NCBI GenBank assembly: GCA_022706885.1
Contig: JAKJBR010000021.1
Location: forward strand, 1-20,443
Length of the DNA stretch: 20,443 nucleotides
Source of the DNA: DUPQ01 sp022706885
GTDB lineage: Bacteria; Bacillota; Clostridia; DUPQ01
Reading direction: 5' to 3'
Shown in pieces: positions 15,287 to 20,443 of this stretch. The notes under the pieces are model-generated. The model searched no databases and had not been told where the DNA came from. It was given only the letters and a program-made list of their open reading frames with translations. Position numbers and translations under genes: made by a program. Numbering within the stretch: position 1 is the stretch's first letter; each line of letters begins with the position of its first letter.

Positions 15287-16396
15287 CTACCTGTTTATTT
15301 CTTTCAGCATATTAATTGACTTAACGACCCATTCCGTTGCACCTTCCAAGCGATAGGAAACGAAGCCTGCCTGTTTGAGTATGATTTCAACTTCCGCTTT
15401 TGTAATATTCAGATTAATCAAATCCGCTATATTTATTTTGGCAGCGATATCCTGTACATGCTCCCAATAGGTGCCGGAATAACCGAAAACCGTTGAATAG
15501 CCTGCAATATCCTTAATTGCTTTTTCGACCATTTCCTCGGTATCTTCATAAAACAGACTTCTGCCGTTATCATAGAGAGGATAGAAACTCTCCCTGTTGC
15601 CGCTAATCTTAATAGCCATGTTTGAAAGATGTCTGTCGTCCTGACGTGTAATGAAGTCCAGAAGAATCATCCGTGCAATATCCTCTTTGAACTTAGGGCG
15701 CACTTCAATAAGATTTCTATACTCGTTATCCGACCGCTCTCCTTTAAGCAGACGGCGGAAATGAACAATATACTCCTTTGAAAAATCATATAGAAATGTG
15801 GAAAATACGGTGTCTTTATCTGCACGTATTGCCGGACAGCACGGAACGCCTAAGCGCTTTGCAAGATGATAGACCGCTATCTCCGACTCCACATCGGTAA
15901 CAAGCGGATTGATGCGTTGCTTATAGATGCCGTACCTGCCGTCAAAAACGCCGTATCGTTTAATGTTATAGCCCTCAGGTGTATCTATACTGTCTCCCGT
16001 TAAATCAATACTTTGCAGAAAGACGGACGAGAACACATCCGTCATCACAACATCCAATGTCTCTTTTTCATCGTTTGCAATCCACAGTAAATCTTTCGGA
16101 TGGATACCTCTTGTAATCTCGCATATACGCAAAACATCATACCGAGAAAGACCGCAACGAAACAGTATGCGTTCAATATCGCGGCGGTCATGGCTTACGG
16201 TGCGTTCTGTAAGAAATTCCGTAAACTGTTCAGGTGTCCATAATGAGGCACCGTGTGTATACAGAGTTACCACCTTGTTATATCTCGGCTCAGTGAAAGT
16301 AACAGCATTTGTCTCATCAATTATGCCGATAGTATCATTATTCCACTTTAAATAGCGAACCGTATCTGTTCTTTTTGCAGTTTCCCGCTTTGACAT
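15287..16396 (-). CDS. HipA-like protein kinase domain protein, no HipB partner
   Basis: This 369-residue soluble protein's C-terminal half has the HipA-type kinase features: LLDFITRQDDRHLSN at about 245-259 (catalytic Asp254 and metal-binding Asn259 by analogy) and YPLYDNGRSLF at 272-282 (metal-binding Asp276). The N-terminal half (about 1-130) has no clear domain; it contains GLSRYDVLRICEITRGIHPKDLLW, a block I associate with HipA-like proteins of Gram-positive bacteria. The family phosphorylates protein targets; in E. coli HipA the target is glutamyl-tRNA synthetase. No small helix-turn-helix (HipB-like) gene lies beside it, so it is not a standard toxin-antitoxin pair. The ATG at 16396 has GGAGGTG at good spacing. 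It stands alone between the ABC operon and the secreted-protein genes and may have arrived separately. Confidence 0.82.
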   Translation of the reverse strand: MSKRETAKRTDTVRYLKWNNDTIGIIDETNAVTFTEPRYNKVVTLYTHGASLWTPEQFTEFLTERTVSHDRRDIERILFRCGLSRYDVLRICEITRGIHPKDLLWIANDEKETLDVVMTDVFSSVFLQSIDLTGDSIDTPEGYNIKRYGVFDGRYGIYKQRINPLVTDVESEIAVYHLAKRLGVPCCPAIRADKDTVFSTFLYDFSKEYIVHFRRLLKGERSDNEYRNLIEVRPKFKEDIARMILLDFITRQDDRHLSNMAIKISGNRESFYPLYDNGRSLFYEDTEEMVEKAIKDIAGYSTVFGYSGTYWEHVQDIAAKINIADLINLNITKAEVEIILKQAGFVSYRLEGATEWVVKSINMLKEINR

Positions 16397-16429
16397 AACA
16401 ACACCTCCCTTTCACCATGTGATAATGAT

Positions 16430-16460
16430 ATTATAGCATGATTATATCCGGGGGCGTAAA
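16430..16460 (-). promoter_or_regulatory. Possible weak promoter of the HipA-like gene
   Basis: In the 68 bp gap before the kinase gene, TATAAT lies at 16435-16430 and TTTACG at 16460-16455 with a 19 bp spacer, longer than ideal. No terminator separates it from the ABC operon, so read-through is also possible. Confidence 0.3.
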
Positions 16461-16464
16461 GAAG

Positions 16465-17145
16465 CTATTTATCAATCAGTTTTCCGTCTCTCATGCTTAA
16501 AACTTCGTCCGCATCGGTGGATATCTCCAAGTCATGGGTAACCACAATTACACAGTAGTCTTCTTCATGGGCAAGCTTTTTCAGCGTCCCAATTATATTC
16601 TTACCGTTCTCGGAATCTAAATTACCGGTAGGCTCGTCTGCCAATATTATCTGTGCTCCCGATGCAAGAGCTCTGGCTATGGCTATTCTTTGCTGCTCTC
16701 CTCCCGAAAGCATGGAAGGAAATCTCTTATGGAAGCTTTCATCCATGCCTACCGATTTTATCTTTTCCGAAGCTTTCCGCATTGCCTGCTTTTCGTTCAT
16801 TCCTCTAAGTTGCAGAGGATACATTACATTCTCAATGGCGGTAAGAAGAGGAAACAGGTTATAGTCCTGATATATTACCGCCACATCTTCTCTTCTGTAT
16901 CTGTCACGGTCCATATCTTTTGTGGACTTCTCCCGATATATTACCGCTCCTTCTTTAGGCACATCCAACCCTGCAAGAAGGGATAGAAGAGTAGTCTTTC
17001 CCGAACCGGACTTTCCCACAATAGCATAGAATCGCCCTTTATGAAACTCGTAACTTACCTCATTTACCGCTCTAACGGTCTGATATTTGTTACTGTATTC
17101 ATATACCACATTATCCAACTCCAATAATATCTGTTTTGTTTCCAT
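16465..17145 (-). CDS. ABC transporter ATP-binding protein, LolD/MacB family
   Basis: This 226-residue cytoplasmic ATPase has all motifs intact: Walker A GKSGSGKT at 44-51, Q-loop Gln93, signature LSGGE at 146-150, Walker B IILADEP at 166-172, and the switch His204 in VVTHD. NLDSE after the D-loop and the short length place it with the LolD/FtsE/MacB ATPases that pair with FtsX-type permeases. It begins 13 bp after the permease gene at 17159-18397, with AAAGGA as ribosome site, and closes the operon. Together the three genes should form a mechanotransmission-type ABC system, which acts on peptides, lipids, lipoproteins or antimicrobials at the membrane surface rather than classical transport; the substrate is unknown. 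No two-component system of the BceRS kind is beside it in this window. Confidence 0.93.
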   Translation of the reverse strand: METKQILLELDNVVYEYSNKYQTVRAVNEVSYEFHKGRFYAIVGKSGSGKTTLLSLLAGLDVPKEGAVIYREKSTKDMDRDRYRREDVAVIYQDYNLFPLLTAIENVMYPLQLRGMNEKQAMRKASEKIKSVGMDESFHKRFPSMLSGGEQQRIAIARALASGAQIILADEPTGNLDSENGKNIIGTLKKLAHEEDYCVIVVTHDLEISTDADEVLSMRDGKLIDK

Positions 17146-17158
17146 TGTTTTTTCCTTT

Positions 17159-18397
17159 CTATTCCTTTGCCTTCATTATTTTCATTACATTAATTCTTGT
17201 TATATTAATAACCGCTATTGTCGCACCGGCAAGATAGCATACTAAGAAAATGAGTATGTCTTCTACAATAAACAGTGCTCCTTTTCCGTGGATTAGGAAA
17301 TATATTGCTATACCTGTCAAAGTTCCCGTAATGCCGAACAGCGATTGCTCGAAGAATGCTTCAAAAAAGACCACTCCTTTGGGTGTACCCATACTTCTCA
17401 TATTGGCAAATTCCGGTTTTCTGTTGCGTATAAACAGCATACAGGCAATAAACCCTATTGCCGCTGACAGTATAAACAAGATAGGCTTAACCTTTTCCAA
17501 CATACTTATATTCTTTTTCAAAGGCGAAATGGTCTGTATAAGTTGATCATCCATTAAGGTTAAGGCATATTGTTTTGTAGTATCCTTATCGGCTCCCATA
17601 TAGCCTGTCGGCACAAAAGTCTTTGAAGCCTTGGTCTTAAACTCATCAATCAAGGTATTATCGGTTACGGTAAATTTCAGCCCTTCGCTGTATAAGTCGC
17701 CGGTAAGAACGGAACCCAAAGTTTCGGCAATTACCTGCCACGGGCAATATATATCCTTTTCGCCTTTGGTATATGTTCCGATAACTTTAAGTTTTAACGG
17801 TATGTTTACCGTATCTCTTTCCCTGGTAGCAAGTTCAATATGTGCATAGAGGGTAATAAAGCCTTCTTTGTTTATTCCCGGTACACCTGACAGAGTATTG
17901 TTTGCTAACGCCTCCGATACAATACATACTTTTGAATCGGTCAAAAAAACCGACTGGTCATAATCTTCAAAGTATTCAATTTCCACACCGTTTATGGGAA
18001 GCAGATTAGTATCCGCCTTTGTCCTCGTTATCCCTATAATACGCGGATATCTTTCACCGTCCGGCAGCACAAACAACTCATTAGGGATGTAATTTACCGA
18101 CCTTTTAAGACATACATCTTTTATGTAAGCTCTGAAATCTCCCAGCGACTGATCAAACATTTTTATGTACTTTGAATATACTTTTGCTTCGGAACCGTCT
18201 TTTTCCGACAAAAACCCTTCCACAACGATATTGGCATATGCTTCATCCAGTTTTACATACTGTCTTTCCAGCGAGTAGGAAATCTCACTGGTAAGAATAG
18301 TAAATGCCGCTGCTACAAGAATGAGTATGAGGGTTTTAATAAAGTCCCTTGTCATTCTTTTAAGTGCGTATTTGATGATAAAAAACAATCTGCTCAT
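17159..18397 (-). CDS. FtsX-like ABC transporter permease (second permease)
   Basis: This 412-residue protein has FtsX/MacB topology: one N-terminal membrane helix (about 18-38), an extracytoplasmic domain of about 265 residues, and three C-terminal helices (about 305-323, 349-369, 376-400). The loop RKPEFANMRSMGTPKGVV after the second helix is the usual FtsX coupling region that contacts the ATPase. Its ATG overlaps the stop of the upstream permease as ATGA (18394-18397), and the ATPase follows after 13 bp. Having two different permeases of unequal size with one ATPase suggests a heterodimeric complex. Function beyond this is inference. Confidence 0.88.
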   Translation of the reverse strand: MSRLFFIIKYALKRMTRDFIKTLILILVAAAFTILTSEISYSLERQYVKLDEAYANIVVEGFLSEKDGSEAKVYSKYIKMFDQSLGDFRAYIKDVCLKRSVNYIPNELFVLPDGERYPRIIGITRTKADTNLLPINGVEIEYFEDYDQSVFLTDSKVCIVSEALANNTLSGVPGINKEGFITLYAHIELATRERDTVNIPLKLKVIGTYTKGEKDIYCPWQVIAETLGSVLTGDLYSEGLKFTVTDNTLIDEFKTKASKTFVPTGYMGADKDTTKQYALTLMDDQLIQTISPLKKNISMLEKVKPILFILSAAIGFIACMLFIRNRKPEFANMRSMGTPKGVVFFEAFFEQSLFGITGTLTGIAIYFLIHGKGALFIVEDILIFLVCYLAGATIAVINITRINVMKIMKAKE

Positions 18398-20443
18398 TTT
18401 TTCTTCTTTCCTCTTTTTCCTTTCAACAGCTCCAACGGTTCCTTCATGGAATATCTCTTAGCCGTTATTGCCGCAGCTAATGACAGTACAATCAATTGTA
18501 TACCGCACATGAGCAGTACTGTTCCCGGTGACTTTTTAATATCAAAACTTTCAATAAGTGAAGAATCATATGTGCCGGATATGGTTTGGTCGGTCTTGAA
18601 ACTGCTGAAATCAAGATTTACATTGTCCTCTTTTGCTTCCTGATATATTTTTCCCACAATATTATCATACATACCGTATCCTATAGCTCCGCTAACAATT
18701 CCGGATATGAGTATGATACACATAAACATTGTAAACATATGCATAAATATCTGATTTCTATTCATTCCCAAAGACATCATTATTCCTGCAGTCTTTCCGG
18801 CTCTGGAAGTCATTATGATAAAGAATGCCGACATTACCACTATCCATACAGCAACGGATATATACATAAGAAGTGCTGTACTTTCCTTAAGAGAGTTAAG
18901 AACCGATGCTATCGCTGAAAACCCCTGGTCATAGTAGTAGAACATTCCTCCGTATCCCAGCGATTCCATCTCTTTTTCAAAATCTTCAATATGACCGGTC
19001 CTAATGACAAATGAGCGGGTATTGGGGATGCTTTGATACTTACCCGTAGTAGCAGGAATATATTCACCTGTTTCAATACTATAAATTGGTTTAGTTGTGA
19101 AGTCTGGAAGATTAAGCTCAATCGGTACTTCTATCGACCCTTTGGGAGCAAAAGCGTTATTGGGAGTTAAGAAGAACTCGTTTGTACTCCATACATTCTC
19201 AGCCTTATATATGCCCACAACCTCGAAAATGCTTTCACCAATGAATCCATATTCATTGCGGAATGGAGTATACTGCCATATCGTTTTAAAAGGAAGAGAT
19301 AGAATGTAACCGTTTGACCAGAATCTAAAATCTATTTTATCTCCCACTTTTATGCCGCTGTGCTTTGCGGTCTCTGCACTTATGATGCATACCTTTGCTC
19401 CCTCCGAGTATTCTTCTTTTGTAAAGGTCCTACCCTCGGTGATGTATGCAAGATTCTGGTTGAAAAGCAGTACACTGTCAAGATTCCCTGTGAAATTCAT
19501 CTTGAGTGAAGTTACTGTTGTTTTACATTCCTCTATATGCTTCTTCCATTTTTGCCCTTTATCGGAAGACAAAAACTGTTCGAGTGTACCGTCAAGCCTT
19601 GCATATGCCATGTATGTGTCATCCTTGTATGTGCGAAGATAGCACTCTTCAATTCTTTTTGTAGAAGGATTAGTTGGGTGCTTTATTGTTATAACAATAC
19701 TACTGTCAGTACCTAAAATCTCATGCATATGCGGTTCAACTTTTATTATCTCATAGTTCGGGTCGTTTTCATCACGAGTATAGATATCGTCGAGCAATAT
19801 TGTTTCGAGATAGAACGGTACGGGCGTGTTTCTGTATTTTTCCGTTTTAGGATATTGTATATAACTTTTTGAGCCGTAAAGTATATATCTTTCTCCAACT
19901 CTGAAACATTCACTTAAGTCGGAATCGAATTGATATGTAAGAACATTTATATACCTGCTAAATGTAAAGTCGTCACTGAGTACGGGAGATTCGTTATAAT
20001 CCAATTCAAGTTTTGCATAAGCACTTAAAATAGGCATGTTGTCTTCTGACCGAGCAGTTTTCATTTCAAATGCAAGGTCATATTTCACGGATACACATGT
20101 AGCCACTATAACAGAAAGATCGTACGGGTAATCTACAGCGGTTATGGGTGTATATTCGTCTACCATTCCCGACGATATCGTTTTTATAGTATTACTCTGC
20201 GCCATGCATTTATCGCGAATATCGACATATTTTATATGCTCGGATTTCTCCGCAGTTTCATATAGGTCGACAAGCGAACTGTAATCATAAACCCCGGTAT
20301 CAAAACCCCTTACGTTTTTTACAAATTCGTTTTCCGCAGCTACGGCAATAGTCGTGTATGCATTTTCCGCTTCGGATATGCTTCTTTTTGCCGTTATCCA
20401 TGTGCTTACACTTAAGAACATAAATATGCCGGAGAGTGTTACA
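18394..20443 (-). CDS. Large FtsX-like ABC transporter permease (5' end beyond window)
   Basis: An ATG lies at 20421, but the frame stays open to the right edge with hydrophobic codons (VTLSGIF before MFLSVSTW), so this is the end of an N-terminal membrane helix and the true start lies outside. At least 682 codons are present. After the first helix comes an extracytoplasmic region of about 490 residues, then helices at about 516-538, 560-585 and 635-655 (counting from the ATG at 20421), and a very basic tail (LKGKRGKKKK). The segment SRAGKTAGIMMSLGMNRNQI between the first two C-terminal helices is the typical FtsX coupling loop (SLGMNRNQI). It overlaps the second permease by 4 bp. The ectodomain is nearly twice as large as that of its partner. 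Confidence 0.88.
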   Translation of the reverse strand, partial: VTLSGIFMFLSVSTWITAKRSISEAENAYTTIAVAAENEFVKNVRGFDTGVYDYSSLVDLYETAEKSEHIKYVDIRDKCMAQSNTIKTISSGMVDEYTPITAVDYPYDLSVIVATCVSVKYDLAFEMKTARSEDNMPILSAYAKLELDYNESPVLSDDFTFSRYINVLTYQFDSDLSECFRVGERYILYGSKSYIQYPKTEKYRNTPVPFYLETILLDDIYTRDENDPNYEIIKVEPHMHEILGTDSSIVITIKHPTNPSTKRIEECYLRTYKDDTYMAYARLDGTLEQFLSSDKGQKWKKHIEECKTTVTSLKMNFTGNLDSVLLFNQNLAYITEGRTFTKEEYSEGAKVCIISAETAKHSGIKVGDKIDFRFWSNGYILSLPFKTIWQYTPFRNEYGFIGESIFEVVGIYKAENVWSTNEFFLTPNNAFAPKGSIEVPIELNLPDFTTKPIYSIETGEYIPATTGKYQSIPNTRSFVIRTGHIEDFEKEMESLGYGGMFYYYDQGFSAIASVLNSLKESTALLMYISVAVWIVVMSAFFIIMTSRAGKTAGIMMSLGMNRNQIFMHMFTMFMCIILISGIVSGAIGYGMYDNIVGKIYQEAKEDNVNLDFSSFKTDQTISGTYDSSLIESFDIKKSPGTVLLMCGIQLIVLSLAAAITAKRYSMKEPLELLKGKRGKKKK

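Noticed and set aside
15270..15300. Small hairpin (AGGTA / TACCT) at the end of the HipA-like gene as a terminator
   Set aside because: Only five pairs and no run of T; insufficient.
15287..16396. HipBA toxin-antitoxin pair
   Set aside because: No small helix-turn-helix gene was found on either side in any frame, so only the kinase is reported.

Overview
The window comes from a Gram-positive anaerobe-like bacterium, most probably in the class Clostridia. This rests on the gene types (S-layer-homology surface protein, EcfT and BioY of ECF transporters, ROK sugar kinase, FtsX-type ABC transporter), the AT-leaning sequence with AGGAGG-type ribosome sites, and the MKK-type signal peptides. No 16S or other strict taxonomic marker is present, so the lineage is an inference. 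All genes except bioY lie on the minus strand, so transcription mostly runs from right to left.

Right part (20443 to 16465): a three-gene ABC transporter operon of the MacB/FtsX type. It has two permeases with large extracytoplasmic domains (the first runs off the window) and one LolD/MacB-like ATPase. Next is a stand-alone HipA-like kinase gene (15287-16396) with its own ribosome site and no HipB partner.

Middle part (15204 to 9764): three consecutive genes for secreted proteins that are unrelated in their mature parts: a TolB/PD40-like beta-propeller, a protein of no recognised family, and an SLH plus Ig-like surface protein. Each is headed by the same type of control cassette: a 52-53 bp repeat-rich operator-like block, a TATAAT box at fixed distance, a leader, and a GTGAGGTTTGATATG start. 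For two of them the cassette is 235 bp long, matches at 233 positions, and stops at the end of the signal peptide codons. This looks like a co-regulated surface-protein regulon spread by promoter plus signal-peptide cassettes, and is the most unusual structure in the window.

Left part (8917 to 1): a tightly packed minus-strand operon. It encodes a large zinc-ribbon membrane protein of unknown function, a 305-residue cytoplasmic partner-like protein, an acyl-CoA thioesterase, EcfT, a ROK-family (glucokinase-type) sugar kinase, and two paralogous heparinase-like toroid enzymes joined by an ATGA overlap (the second cut by the left edge). An internal promoter precedes ecfT. The kinase and the two signal-less toroid proteins suggest intracellular breakdown of an imported acidic or modified oligosaccharide. 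bioY (biotin S-component) is transcribed divergently from this operon, apparently from a promoter that would give a leaderless mRNA. It ends tail-to-tail with the SLH gene.

No tRNA, rRNA, CRISPR array, transposase or integrase gene is visible.
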